This document shows, piece by piece, positions 8,650 through 18,862 of a stretch of DNA of 39,601 nucleotides; the first letter of the stretch is position 1, and every line of letters begins with the position of its first letter. Origin of the DNA: Clostridiales bacterium (GTDB lineage: Bacteria; Bacillota; Clostridia; Lachnospirales; Lachnospiraceae); NCBI GenBank assembly GCA_029012085.1, contig JAQXLK010000212.1, positions 1 through 39,601 on the forward strand. Reading direction: 5' to 3'. Position numbers and translations under genes: made by a program. Below the pieces are notes generated by a model. It had not been told where the DNA came from. It saw only the letters and a program-made list of their open reading frames with translations, and searched no databases.

Positions 8650-10686
8650 ATGACGAGAGTAGGTACTGTTATAGGTGGTAAATACGAAATATTAAAAAAA
8701 ATTGGACAAGGTGGTATGTCGACGGTTTATGTTGCTATGGACACACGACTGAATAAACAATGGGCTATAAAGGAGATTAAAAAGAGTAAAGGACAGGATA
8801 CAAAGACATTACTGCGAAGCCTTCAAATGGAAGCCAACATACTAAAGATGGTAGATCATCCGGTGCTTCCAAGAATTGTGGATGTTATTCATTATAAAGG
8901 AACCGTATTTGTTGTAATGGATTACATTGAGGGCAGAACTTTAAGCGAAATCATAAAAAAGGAAGGAGCACAGCCTCAGGAAAAGGTGGTAGAGTGGGCA
9001 AAAGATTTATGCAGTGCTTTAGGATACCTTCACTCTATGAATCCTCCGATTATTTACCGGGATATGAAACCTTCTAATATTATGGTGAAACCGGATGGAA
9101 AGGTAAAGCTAATTGATTTTGGAACGGCAAAGGAATTCGATGTGGAAAGTCTGGCAGATACCACCGCACTTGGTACAAGAGGATATGCGGCACCGGAACA
9201 GTTTGGAGATGCCAATGGACGGGGAATCCATAAAACGGATGCAAGAACAGATATATATAGTTTAGGTGCAACATTATATCATATTTTAACAGGAAAGAAT
9301 CCTAGTGAGCCTCCGTATGTTATAAAGCCGATTCGGGAGTGGAATCCAAAGTTGTCAAGTGGTCTTGAAAAGATTATTGTGAAATGTACAATGGCGAATC
9401 CAGAGGATCGGTATCAGGATTGTGCAGAGCTTTTATATGCCTTAGAACATTATGAAGAACTGGATGATGCATTTCGAAAAGAAAGCTTCCATAAGATGAA
9501 AAGTTTCTTTGTGAGTGCGGGATTCACTTTGTGTTGTGGTGCAGTGGCGATAACCGGTTATTTGGGCAATCAAAGAGAACGAAAGATGAATTATGAGAAT
9601 TTACTGAATGAGGGATATTCTTATACGGTTAAAGGAGATTATGATGATGCTGCCAGAGTATATGTAGAAGCCATTACAGATGTGGATGGCAGCAGGAATA
9701 CAGCGTATTTAGAGCTTTTAAATCTGTATATCAACTATATGGATGATGCAGAAACCGGTCTTAGCCGTGTTACATATTATATTGATCAGGAAAATGACCA
9801 TATTGAGAAAGACCAGACACTGCTTCTTCGTGTGGCAATGGATTATTTTGATGTCATGCAGGATTATAAAACAAGTGCATATTATTTTGATATGTTAAAT
9901 AGTAAGGAACATCCGGAAGCTGCTTATTATAGCACGATTGCACTGGCTATGGGAGAGTTGAATGTAGATTATAGCAGTTTGCTTAATAATCTGAGTGAGT
10001 TTGAAAAAGTGAATGACGGATTAACAATGTCAATCAATAAGCTGATGAATTACCGGTTGTTGTGTATTGTATATTCCCGCAATTTAAAACAGGTTGATGA
10101 TGCAGCGCAGCGGTTGGTAAATGTTGCTGAAAAAGGATTGAATCTTCTCGAAAATTATGAAGACGATAGTGTTAAAGCAGAGTATTACACCATTTATAAC
10201 CAATATCTGGCATCGGCATATGAGTGTCTGGGTAATCAGAATTTAGAGGTAGATAAAACCAAGGCTTCGGAGTATTACAATCAGGCATTGGAATGCTGTG
10301 ATTTTATTTTGGGCATGGTGTCTGCCGGTGATGATGAGACCATTAAGAGTATTACGGATGAAAAGCTTCGGGAAGCAAAATACTGTCAGAAGGCGGATAT
10401 TTATGAACAGCTTGGTGAATACAAAGAGGCAGATGAGGTTTACAAAAAGGCAGAAAAAGAATATTTCCAAAATAGCATCAATATTTATACAGGGCATTTA
10501 TCAGTATTGTGTAAGATGCAGGAGTTGAAGACGACAGATGTAGAACAGTGGGATTATGAAACGCTTTCTGCTCTCTATGAAGAAGGAAGTCATGTGCCGG
10601 GGATTGAAAATGATTACAGGTGGAAACAGCTGACACAGAAGCTTTCGCCATTGTTTGAGAGAATGGAGGGAGATACAGATGTATGA
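8650..10686 (+). CDS. PknB-like Ser/Thr protein kinase with a TM segment and a C-terminal TPR-like region
   Basis: GQGGMSTVY, AIKEIKK, YRDMKPSNIM, DFGTAK, GTRGYAAPEQFG; TM about residues 285-305; helical repeats after it. Confidence 0.93.
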   Translation: MTRVGTVIGGKYEILKKIGQGGMSTVYVAMDTRLNKQWAIKEIKKSKGQDTKTLLRSLQMEANILKMVDHPVLPRIVDVIHYKGTVFVVMDYIEGRTLSEIIKKEGAQPQEKVVEWAKDLCSALGYLHSMNPPIIYRDMKPSNIMVKPDGKVKLIDFGTAKEFDVESLADTTALGTRGYAAPEQFGDANGRGIHKTDARTDIYSLGATLYHILTGKNPSEPPYVIKPIREWNPKLSSGLEKIIVKCTMANPEDRYQDCAELLYALEHYEELDDAFRKESFHKMKSFFVSAGFTLCCGAVAITGYLGNQRERKMNYENLLNEGYSYTVKGDYDDAARVYVEAITDVDGSRNTAYLELLNLYINYMDDAETGLSRVTYYIDQENDHIEKDQTLLLRVAMDYFDVMQDYKTSAYYFDMLNSKEHPEAAYYSTIALAMGELNVDYSSLLNNLSEFEKVNDGLTMSINKLMNYRLLCIVYSRNLKQVDDAAQRLVNVAEKGLNLLENYEDDSVKAEYYTIYNQYLASAYECLGNQNLEVDKTKASEYYNQALECCDFILGMVSAGDDETIKSITDEKLREAKYCQKADIYEQLGEYKEADEVYKKAEKEYFQNSINIYTGHLSVLCKMQELKTTDVEQWDYETLSALYEEGSHVPGIENDYRWKQLTQKLSPLFERMEGDTDV

Positions 10687-11539
10687 AGCAATGTTTTATA
10701 TCGGTTTAGTTCTTTTTATAATAGGTTTTATTGTTTCGGTGATTTTATTTATAAGGAATGATGTAGCAAAGATTATAGGTGACCTTACCGGATATAATGC
10801 CAGAAAGGCTGTGGAGAAAATACAAAGAGAAAGAGAAGGAAAGAAGCAGCCGGCAGGAGAAGATTTGTCTGAAGTTGGGAAAAAGAATAATAGAAGAAAG
10901 CTTCGGAAAGATGAAAAGACGGATGTATTACCATTAGTGTCAAATACCGAAAAAGCAGAAACATTATCCGCTGATTTGAAAAATACAAAAAGTTCTAAGA
11001 AAGTTGAAGATATGGAGACTGCCGGTTTTGAAGGTGTCTTTGAAACGGAGGAGGACGTTACAGTATTTGGAGGAGAAGTCGTTACACACATGCCAACAAC
11101 GGTTTTATCTGAGGAATCTTCTTCTCAGGATGTTTCTGTAAAACCAGAGGAAATCCCTGAACTTTCCAAAGCATCTACAAAGGTGTTAAAGGAAAATAAT
11201 TCCGGAGTGCATATCCTGCCAAATGGGATTAATGCGCTTGCCAGTGATGAAGAGCTGGCAAAGATGCTGGCAGAGGAAGAGAATGGTATATTAACGGAGG
11301 AAGAAACTGGCATACTGACAGAAGAAACCGGTATATTGACAGAGGAAGGAACGGATATACTGGTAGGTGAAGAAACCGATATATTGGCAGGTGAAGAAAC
11401 GGAGATGTCAGATTCGGATGCCGCCACGGATTTGCTATATGATGAATCCATGGAGAAAACCACTCTGTTAACGGAGAATGATGAGACAGATGTGCTCATT
11501 GGAAATGAGATGACAAGTGTGCTGGAAAGTGGTAAATAG
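10679..11539 (+). CDS. Single-pass membrane protein with an acidic tail carrying repeated T-x-[VIL]-L motifs
   Basis: Start ATG 10679 overlaps the kinase stop (ATGTATGA); N-terminal TM; motifs TDVL, TTVL, TKVL, TGIL, TGIL, TDIL, TDIL, TDLL, TTLL, TDVL, TSVL. Confidence 0.8.
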   Translation: MYEAMFYIGLVLFIIGFIVSVILFIRNDVAKIIGDLTGYNARKAVEKIQREREGKKQPAGEDLSEVGKKNNRRKLRKDEKTDVLPLVSNTEKAETLSADLKNTKSSKKVEDMETAGFEGVFETEEDVTVFGGEVVTHMPTTVLSEESSSQDVSVKPEEIPELSKASTKVLKENNSGVHILPNGINALASDEELAKMLAEEENGILTEEETGILTEETGILTEEGTDILVGEETDILAGEETEMSDSDAATDLLYDESMEKTTLLTENDETDVLIGNEMTSVLESGK

Positions 11540-11596
11540 ATGAAAGTTTTTCTTTCAAAGAAGTAGTTATAAGATTTGAGGTGAAAGGAAGATAGA

Positions 11597-14500
11597 ATGC
11601 AGAATCGATATCATATAAAGGAAAAGATAATTGCATACGGAATGATTGTTTTGCTGATGGTCAATCTGCTTTCCGGTTCTGTTAAGATGAATGTGACAGT
11701 AGCGGCTGGCGAAACAGAGTCCGAAATAACATGTAAGGTAGTGATGAAGAATACCGCTACCGGACAGGAAAAGACGGTGTCCAATAGTGGAATAACCGTG
11801 GAATATACGTTAGATAATCTGGCTGATGTTGGTTTGCACCGGACAATAGAAGTTGATAATGGGGATGGAAACTATAGTGTTTTAGAGGGAAAAGATGGTG
11901 CACTTTCTTTGGAGACTCAGGCGGATATCAATAGTAAAACTGCAACAGAAACCTTTGTGGCAGAAGAGGGAAAATCAAAAAAATACAAGATTACATATTA
12001 TGTATTTAAGGAAGAGTCTGGTTCAAAGGTGCAGGTGGGAGAGTCGGTTGTGAAGGAATTCAGACTGGATAAAGTGTCACCGGTAGTTTCGTTTGAAAGC
12101 ACTATGAATGAAGAAAAGTCCTTCCAGGATTCTGTGACGTATACTCCGGTGGTGAACAAATCTGACTGTAGTATTAAGGTACGTGGCACAAGAACACATT
12201 TATCGGAAGAGGGAGAGGTGCGTACTGATAATTTAGAGTACATCATAACAAATGAAAATCCAAACGTAGTTTTTGACAAAACAGGTAATTATGAGATTTA
12301 TACATGGGCAAAAGATGAAGCCGGTAATGAGACAGAATCTACAAGACATACCTTTTCCATTGATAAAGATGGGCCACAGATTTCCATAACAGGTGTGGAA
12401 TCCGGTAAGCATTATAACCAGGAAAGTCTGAAGCTTGTTTTTACATTAAAGGATTTGAATGTCAGTGATAAAATGGAATGCTATAATGTAAAGATTCAAA
12501 AAAATGGTGAAGAACAGACAAATCTGGCCAATGCGGTCAAATGGGAAATAAAGAAGAGTGAACACATAACTACAGGTCAGCTTTCTCTGTCGGAGGAAGG
12601 TTCCTATCATATTGAAGTTACAGGGAAGGATGCTGTGGATAACAGCGATACAAAGTCGATTGATTTTGTAATTGATAAAACGGCTCCTACGGCGAATATT
12701 ACCGTTTCACACGATAATACCCAGAATGGTGAGCCGATTCGTAAAAAGGAAACAGTGGAAGGGCAGTCACAAGAAGTGGATGTGTATTATTTAAAAGATG
12801 ATGCAAAGCTGGAATATAATGTGACAGAGCTTTATGGAGAAGAGGGGGAAATACATATTGGTTCAGAGTTTAATGGAAGTGCATCAGAGGAAAAGACGTA
12901 TTCTATGAATTCGAACCAAATATCGATTACCTATGGTGATGGTGGAAAAGAAGGAAAGTTTGAGTCATATATCTGGGCAAAGGATGCAGCCGATAATTAT
13001 GTGGGTAAAAATAAAGAAAATGGTTCGCTGGATCCGGCGTATCAATGTCATTTTGTGATTGACAGGACTGCTCCTAAATTCACAATTACAGGGCCTGACG
13101 GAAATAATTCATTTCATTCTATTGGAGATACTCTTTTGTTTACAGCAGAGGATGCCAACCATGATTTGGATACCTATAAAATAACGGTAACACGGACAGA
13201 TAATAATGGAACGGTTACTACACAGACTTATGAAGGCAGTGCCGGTTGGACGGTGAAAGATGCCTTAAAAGTACAGTATAAACTGGAACTATCAGAGGAA
13301 GGAAACTATACCGTAGAGTTTACGGGTCAGGATAAATCCGGTAATGAAGGAAAGAATGAGGATGGAAATACTGCCAGCGCTTCTTTCCGCGTTGATACAA
13401 CAGCGCCTTCCATTGAGTTATCTTCTGTGCAGGAGGGTGGCTATTATAGCAATGATGTACCATTATCTATTCATATTCGGGAATTAAATTATGCAGATGC
13501 CGAGGCATCTATTACTATTGCCAGAAAACTGGGTGAAGAAGAGGAAGAGACAACCACACCTCTTATACTGACGCAGCTTGATACGGCATTTGAGCAGCTG
13601 TTTACAAAAGATGGAAGTTATACGGTGTGTATAAATGCGAAGGATGCAGCAGGAAATGAGGCGGTTCCGGCAGTTATTCATTTTGTGATTGACAAGACAG
13701 CACCGGTATTAACGATTACCGGAATTGGTGATGGAGAGATGACACGGCAGGAGGTTACTCTGAATTTACGTGCCGAAGATTATGTTCATAATTTTTCAAA
13801 ATACAGAGTGGTTGTGACACGTAGTGATATAGATGGCGAACTTGAGAGCGAAAGTTTCGTATACCCTGCTGAGCAGTGGACGGAAGAAGGGACTGTGGCT
13901 TCAAAGAGTCTGACATTTTCAGAGGAAGGCATATATAAGGTTACGTTTGATGCTGTAGATAAGGCTGAAAATGAAGCAACCACAGCAAGTATTACATTTT
14001 CCATTGATTATACAGCGCCGGTGATTTCTGAGGTGGTATATTCAGATGCAAATGGATTATTGGGAGAAAAATATCACAATATTTATAGTAATCAGGCAAT
14101 CCTGGTTGAATTTAAGGTGAAAGATCAAACCGTTGGCGTGAATAATCAAAAGGTATATGTAACAGTGGGAAAACCGGAAGAAAAGGGATTATTTCCACAA
14201 ATTTATATTGCACATAAGGCAATTGGAAATTCTTATTATGTATATGTACCAACAGACCTTAGCGTTAGTGAATTTGATGATACCATAACAATATGGGCCA
14301 ATGACAAGCTGGACAATGAAGGAAATGTTACGTCTTCGAATATTATTTTTAATACAAATAAACCGGAGATTCAGATGGACTGTGATACGGATTATACCAA
14401 ATGGACGAATCAGAGTGTAACATTTCATACTACAGTAACAGATGTGAAAGCAGGAATCAAAGAGGTTGTTTATAAGATTAATAATGAGAAGGTAAAAACA

Positions 14501-16150
14501 GTTAAGTTTGACAGTTTGACCACAAGCTATTCTTACGATTTGACTGCAGTGGATAGTGCGGATAAAGTGACGGGTTATATGGTTGCGGTGGAAGTGACGA
14601 ATAATTGTGGAACAAGCAATACCATGCAAAAACGGGTATATATTGATAAGGATAAACCGAAGGTCAGTCTGTTCGGTATTCAAAACGGAACACATTATGG
14701 TGCAAGTCAGACGTTTACAACGTCTGTACAGGATGTGTCATACAGGCAGACGAAAACAGTATATGTGATTAAAAGAACATTGGATGGGAAGACCACAGAT
14801 ATATCGGCTGCAGTATTTTCTTCCGGAAAGTATGAGGATAGCTGCAAGCGGAAGATGATAAAAGAAGGCAGTTATAAAATATATGCAGTGACAACAGATT
14901 CTGCTGGAAATCGGGCGGTATCCAATACACTTAGTTTTGTGATTGACAAAACGGCACCAAAACTTTCGATTGACGGTGTCACAGAGGGTACAATGAGTGG
15001 CTCACAGGTAGATTTGGAGTTTGGATGTGTCGAATCCTTTTTTGCTACAAACAGGATTTCTATTGATGTGGAACGCACACTAGACGGTAAAACGGTAAAA
15101 AGTCAGATTACCGGTTTCCCGAAAACGAAAAAGAAGTCTTCGTTGAAACATAGCTTTACAGAGGATGGAACCTATCGTGTTACAATGTCAGCCACAGATA
15201 AAGCAGGAAATGTGGCAACTACTAAAACCATTTCATTTTCGGTGGACCGTACAAAACCAGTAATTCGCTTTGTGGGAACAGACAATTACCAGCAATGGAA
15301 GAAACCGGTAACAGTGCAGTTTACGGTTGAAGAATCCTACTATGCAAAGAATCGTGTTGAAATCCAGGGTACCTGTACGGATATAGATGGTAATGTATCA
15401 AATGTGGAATTGCCAAAGATGACTTGTTCAGGAAAGGTGAGCAGCCTGACCAAAGTGTTTGACAAAGATGGAATATATGAGTTTGAAGTGATATCAACGG
15501 ATGAGGCAGGAAATAGTGAAAGAGGAAACATACACTTTACAATTGATCAGACAAATCCGGAGATTCACAATGTGAAACAGTATGATGGAGGTTATTACCA
15601 GCAGTTCAAATTAGCGGATTCACTAGAGGAGATATTTAAAGATCTGACGGTAGTGTCTTATCGTATTTTGTTAAACGGTATTGAGTATGATGGTGTTGCT
15701 TCAATAGAGGAAGAAGGAAAATATACTTTAGAAGTAGACGTGACAGATGAATTAGACCATATAACAAATGAGACTGTTGAATTTATCATTGACCATACGG
15801 CGCCAAAGGTTATTTTTAGTGGAGCAAAAGATGGTGGTGAGGTGCATGACAGTGGCGTTATTACTCTGGCGTTGACAAATGCGGAAGATGAAATTACGGA
15901 TGTGCGTATGAATGGTGTACATTATGGTGCAGATGTAAGGAGTCTGTCTTATGACGAATACGGTTCTTATCAGATAGAGGTTGATTGCGTGGATAAGGCA
16001 GGAAATGCTGTTACCAGAAGTCTGTATTTTGTCTATAGTAACCCGATGACAAAAGTGATTCTGTTTGGCGGAATGGGTATTTTGGCTGTTTCAGGCTGTA
16101 TGTGGTTATGGGTGAGAAACAGAAAGGACAGAAGGAGAAATAAAACATGA
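11597..16150 (+). CDS. Large secreted/surface protein with about 12 bacterial Ig-like repeats and a C-terminal TM anchor
   Basis: N-terminal signal-like segment; repeated F(V/S)IDKTAP...ITG units; C-terminal VILFGGMGILAVSGCMWLWVRNRKDRRRNKT; no LPXTG seen. Confidence 0.85.
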   Translation: MQNRYHIKEKIIAYGMIVLLMVNLLSGSVKMNVTVAAGETESEITCKVVMKNTATGQEKTVSNSGITVEYTLDNLADVGLHRTIEVDNGDGNYSVLEGKDGALSLETQADINSKTATETFVAEEGKSKKYKITYYVFKEESGSKVQVGESVVKEFRLDKVSPVVSFESTMNEEKSFQDSVTYTPVVNKSDCSIKVRGTRTHLSEEGEVRTDNLEYIITNENPNVVFDKTGNYEIYTWAKDEAGNETESTRHTFSIDKDGPQISITGVESGKHYNQESLKLVFTLKDLNVSDKMECYNVKIQKNGEEQTNLANAVKWEIKKSEHITTGQLSLSEEGSYHIEVTGKDAVDNSDTKSIDFVIDKTAPTANITVSHDNTQNGEPIRKKETVEGQSQEVDVYYLKDDAKLEYNVTELYGEEGEIHIGSEFNGSASEEKTYSMNSNQISITYGDGGKEGKFESYIWAKDAADNYVGKNKENGSLDPAYQCHFVIDRTAPKFTITGPDGNNSFHSIGDTLLFTAEDANHDLDTYKITVTRTDNNGTVTTQTYEGSAGWTVKDALKVQYKLELSEEGNYTVEFTGQDKSGNEGKNEDGNTASASFRVDTTAPSIELSSVQEGGYYSNDVPLSIHIRELNYADAEASITIARKLGEEEEETTTPLILTQLDTAFEQLFTKDGSYTVCINAKDAAGNEAVPAVIHFVIDKTAPVLTITGIGDGEMTRQEVTLNLRAEDYVHNFSKYRVVVTRSDIDGELESESFVYPAEQWTEEGTVASKSLTFSEEGIYKVTFDAVDKAENEATTASITFSIDYTAPVISEVVYSDANGLLGEKYHNIYSNQAILVEFKVKDQTVGVNNQKVYVTVGKPEEKGLFPQIYIAHKAIGNSYYVYVPTDLSVSEFDDTITIWANDKLDNEGNVTSSNIIFNTNKPEIQMDCDTDYTKWTNQSVTFHTTVTDVKAGIKEVVYKINNEKVKTVKFDSLTTSYSYDLTAVDSADKVTGYMVAVEVTNNCGTSNTMQKRVYIDKDKPKVSLFGIQNGTHYGASQTFTTSVQDVSYRQTKTVYVIKRTLDGKTTDISAAVFSSGKYEDSCKRKMIKEGSYKIYAVTTDSAGNRAVSNTLSFVIDKTAPKLSIDGVTEGTMSGSQVDLEFGCVESFFATNRISIDVERTLDGKTVKSQITGFPKTKKKSSLKHSFTEDGTYRVTMSATDKAGNVATTKTISFSVDRTKPVIRFVGTDNYQQWKKPVTVQFTVEESYYAKNRVEIQGTCTDIDGNVSNVELPKMTCSGKVSSLTKVFDKDGIYEFEVISTDEAGNSERGNIHFTIDQTNPEIHNVKQYDGGYYQQFKLADSLEEIFKDLTVVSYRILLNGIEYDGVASIEEEGKYTLEVDVTDELDHITNETVEFIIDHTAPKVIFSGAKDGGEVHDSGVITLALTNAEDEITDVRMNGVHYGADVRSLSYDEYGSYQIEVDCVDKAGNAVTRSLYFVYSNPMTKVILFGGMGILAVSGCMWLWVRNRKDRRRNKT

Positions 16151-16809
16151 TAAAAGCGGTTGTATTTGACATGGATGGTGTTATTTTTGACTCGGAAAAA
16201 TTATATCGCAAGCATTGGATGATAACCGGTGAAGAATATGGGATACCAGCTGATACCATGAAAGAACTTTGTAATCTGATTGCAGGAGCAACAAAGGAGA
16301 ATAATGAAAAATTGATGAAGTCCCGGTTTGGACAGGATTTTGACTATATGGAATTTCGTGAAAGAACCATGACTAGAATGGATCAGGATATTTTAGAAAA
16401 TGGTCTGGAATTAAAACCGGGTGTTCATGAATTATTCTCTTATTTACAAGAACATGGGTATCTTATTGGTCTTGCAACCTCGACCTGTCAGGAACGTGCG
16501 GAGCGAAATCTGCGAAATGCGGGGATACTTGATGTGTTTGATCAGATTGTTTACGGAGGAACCGTGCCAAGAGGAAAACCATTCCCGGATATTTATATAA
16601 AAGCCTGTGAACTTCTTGGTGTAAAGCCGGAGGAGGCAATAGGCATAGAAGATTCCCTAAATGGTGTGAAAGCATCTGCTTTAGCCGGACTGTATACTGT
16701 AATGGTGGTTGATTTGATAGAGCCGACACAGGAGTGCAGAGAACAGGCAAATCAGATTTATGAGTCGCTGTTTGATGTTGTTTCGCTGTTGGAAAACAGC
16801 CGGATTTGA
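16147..16809 (+). CDS. HAD-family hydrolase (beta-phosphoglucomutase-like)
   Basis: KAVVFDMDGVIFDSE, ATSTCQE, GKPFPDIYIKA, IGIEDSLNGVKA; ATGA overlap with the upstream CDS. Confidence 0.92.
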   Translation: MIKAVVFDMDGVIFDSEKLYRKHWMITGEEYGIPADTMKELCNLIAGATKENNEKLMKSRFGQDFDYMEFRERTMTRMDQDILENGLELKPGVHELFSYLQEHGYLIGLATSTCQERAERNLRNAGILDVFDQIVYGGTVPRGKPFPDIYIKACELLGVKPEEAIGIEDSLNGVKASALAGLYTVMVVDLIEPTQECREQANQIYESLFDVVSLLENSRI

Positions 16810-16926
16810 AAAAATCTGATTAAAATGTCAAAGGGGACATGGGAATAATTTAAAAGTTTCTCTCATATATTGCATTATGATTAAGTAGAAGGACAGAGCT
16901 TAAAAAATGTAGTAAGGAGAGATAAA

Positions 16927-17289
16927 ATGAGTGTTGGACGTAAGTTTGCAATTGTAGTGAAAGGACTTATATTTTCTTATGCAGTTACAGGTGTGCTGCT
17001 GTTGCTGTTGGCGTTTCTTGTTTTTAAGTTTCAGCTGGGTGAGAATGTTACGGATATGGCAATTGTCGCAATTTATGTGCTGGTTACCTTTTTTGGTGCT
17101 TTTATCACGGGAAAGCGTGTTAAGGAGCAGAAGTTCCTGTGGGGATTTCTGCTGGGCTTTTTATATATTCTGATCATATCCTTGGTCGCCATCGCGATTG
17201 GTCATACATTTCATGTGGCAAGTACTGCAAATTTGACTACGGCAGCTTTGTGCATAGGGGGAGGACTGCTGGGAGGCATGCTCAGTTGA
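16927..17289 (+). CDS. TIGR04086-like small integral membrane protein
   Basis: About 120 aa, four hydrophobic segments; family assignment by recall. Confidence 0.7.
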   Translation: MSVGRKFAIVVKGLIFSYAVTGVLLLLLAFLVFKFQLGENVTDMAIVAIYVLVTFFGAFITGKRVKEQKFLWGFLLGFLYILIISLVAIAIGHTFHVASTANLTTAALCIGGGLLGGMLS

Positions 17290-17465
17290 GGATGAATATT
17301 TCATACCCTTACCAGTGTGTCCGTCTGGTTAACCGTTACTGTTCACCTGCAAAAAACAATCAATAATTACGTTTTTCTTGATTTTGTATAATGAACCTTT
17401 TATAATATTACTTGATTTCGAGAAAATTTTATTGTGAATTATGTGGTTGAAGTGGAGGCAGCAAC

Positions 17466-18434
17466 ATGGATAATTATACAGATGAAATTACGGGACAAGA
17501 AAATGGACTTCACCTGTCCCGAGTTAATAATATAGAAAAAAGGGTACAACAGTCAGCTCCGAATTGGGAACAGTTAAAGAAGGAACTGGATGAAGAAACA
17601 ACGGTATATAAGGCACCAGAACTGAGTGGAGAACATATGGGAACGGCTTCGAAGATTGTTATGAAGCTAACCGGCTTTTTGATTTATGTGGCGCTTATTA
17701 TTCTATTTATGTCATGTGTATGGTATTGCTTTCAGGATTTATCAAGGTTTCACAGTAATCTTTTTGTAGTTCTTGCGGCATATGTTTTAAGTGGTGTTGT
17801 CTGTACCATAGATGCAGTTGTGATAAACCGAGGATACAAACCGAAAAAGTCATTGTATTTGTTTGCATGGCTGTTGAATTTTATATATCCATTCCAAAGA
17901 AGCAATCATTTGTTAAAGAAAAATAATATTGGTGACTATGCTCTGGTCATTGCTGTTGTTTTAGGTTTTGTGGGAGTCGGTTATAAGGCTGTACCAGCGC
18001 AATTTCAATATAAAGCAGTATATTTAGTAAAGGACGCAAGCGGACGTCAGGAAATTGAAACATTGTTGAGCCAGAATGCAGATGGTGTACCTTTGGGAGA
18101 ACAGTTATACAAATCCTTCCATGTGAGTGGTGTTGCCGTGAACAAAAATGACAGGGTTACCAAGGTTGTTCTGATTGGAAAAAGTAATCATATTGTGGAT
18201 CCGGGTCTGGAAGGAAAAACAGATGTAAAATGGAACATAAAAGAGAATTTATTTGTAAAAAAAGGCTCTTATGATGTTTCTACCCAACTGGTCTTTATAA
18301 AAGGGAGTCATAGCAGCGAATATCGTTTGTCAACAGTGAAGCTTGATGAGGAAGCATTGCTTCCGTCATATATATATAACTACTGGCGAAAGGTAATCCT
18401 TCGGTGGGATGAGTATGGACAAAGGGTGGATTGA
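17466..18434 (+). CDS. Hypothetical membrane protein
   Basis: Long ORF with several TM segments and a C-terminal soluble domain; no family recognised. Confidence 0.7.
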   Translation: MDNYTDEITGQENGLHLSRVNNIEKRVQQSAPNWEQLKKELDEETTVYKAPELSGEHMGTASKIVMKLTGFLIYVALIILFMSCVWYCFQDLSRFHSNLFVVLAAYVLSGVVCTIDAVVINRGYKPKKSLYLFAWLLNFIYPFQRSNHLLKKNNIGDYALVIAVVLGFVGVGYKAVPAQFQYKAVYLVKDASGRQEIETLLSQNADGVPLGEQLYKSFHVSGVAVNKNDRVTKVVLIGKSNHIVDPGLEGKTDVKWNIKENLFVKKGSYDVSTQLVFIKGSHSSEYRLSTVKLDEEALLPSYIYNYWRKVILRWDEYGQRVD

Positions 18435-18440
18435 TAGTTG

Positions 18441-18478
18441 CATTTTTTCAAAGTCAGAGCGTCCGCTTTGTTAACACA
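18441..18478 (-). repeat. Palindromic dispersed element, half copy C
   Basis: cattttttcaaagtcagagcgtccgctttgttaacac is the reverse complement of the left arm of copies A and B. Confidence 0.7.
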
Positions 18479-18518
18479 AGAAATGTAATTTGATATGAAG
18501 CAGTATTACTTGAAAACA

Positions 18519-18547
18519 TTGACCTTATAAGAAGGTTATGGTATAAT
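18519..18547 (+). promoter_or_regulatory. Sigma-A-type promoter of the SCIFF precursor gene
   Basis: TTGACC - 17 bp - TATAAT, 34 nt before the ATG. Confidence 0.75.
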
Positions 18548-18581
18548 CTCAATAATTATTTTAAAAGGTGAGGTAAAAGAT

Positions 18582-18722
18582 ATGAAACATATTAAAACAT
18601 TAACAGACAAGACATTAAAGAACACAATGGAAAAGGGCGGATGCGGCGAGTGCCAGACATCATGCCAGTCAGCTTGCAAGACTTCTTGTACAGTTGGTAA
18701 TCAGACTTGTGAGAATAAGTAA
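18582..18722 (+). CDS. scfA: SCIFF six-cysteine ranthipeptide precursor (46 aa), absent from the ORF track
   Basis: Translates to MKHIKTLTDKTLKNTMEKGGCGECQTSCQSACKTSCTVGNQTCENK*; RBS ggtgagg; directly upstream of the maturase. Confidence 0.96.
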   Translation: MKHIKTLTDKTLKNTMEKGGCGECQTSCQSACKTSCTVGNQTCENK

Positions 18723-18745
18723 GCAATCTGAACAAAGAAAAGAAT

Positions 18746-18782
18746 AAAGAGGACTGCTGATGAGGCTGTCCTCTTTCGTTGC
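18746..18782 (+). terminator. Terminator/attenuator between scfA and scfB
   Basis: AAAGAGGAC - tgctgatgaggct - GTCCTCTTT followed by a T-rich stretch. Confidence 0.7.
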
Positions 18783-18862
18783 GTTTTTGTGATGGAGTAT
18801 TTTATGAGCAGATAATTGGTATTATATGTAAAGATGCAAGACGTGACGTAGAAGGAGTTATC

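Noticed and set aside
11125-11499. 124-aa minus-strand Ser/Val-rich ORF
   Set aside because: Antisense shadow of the TxxL repeat tail of the plus-strand membrane protein.
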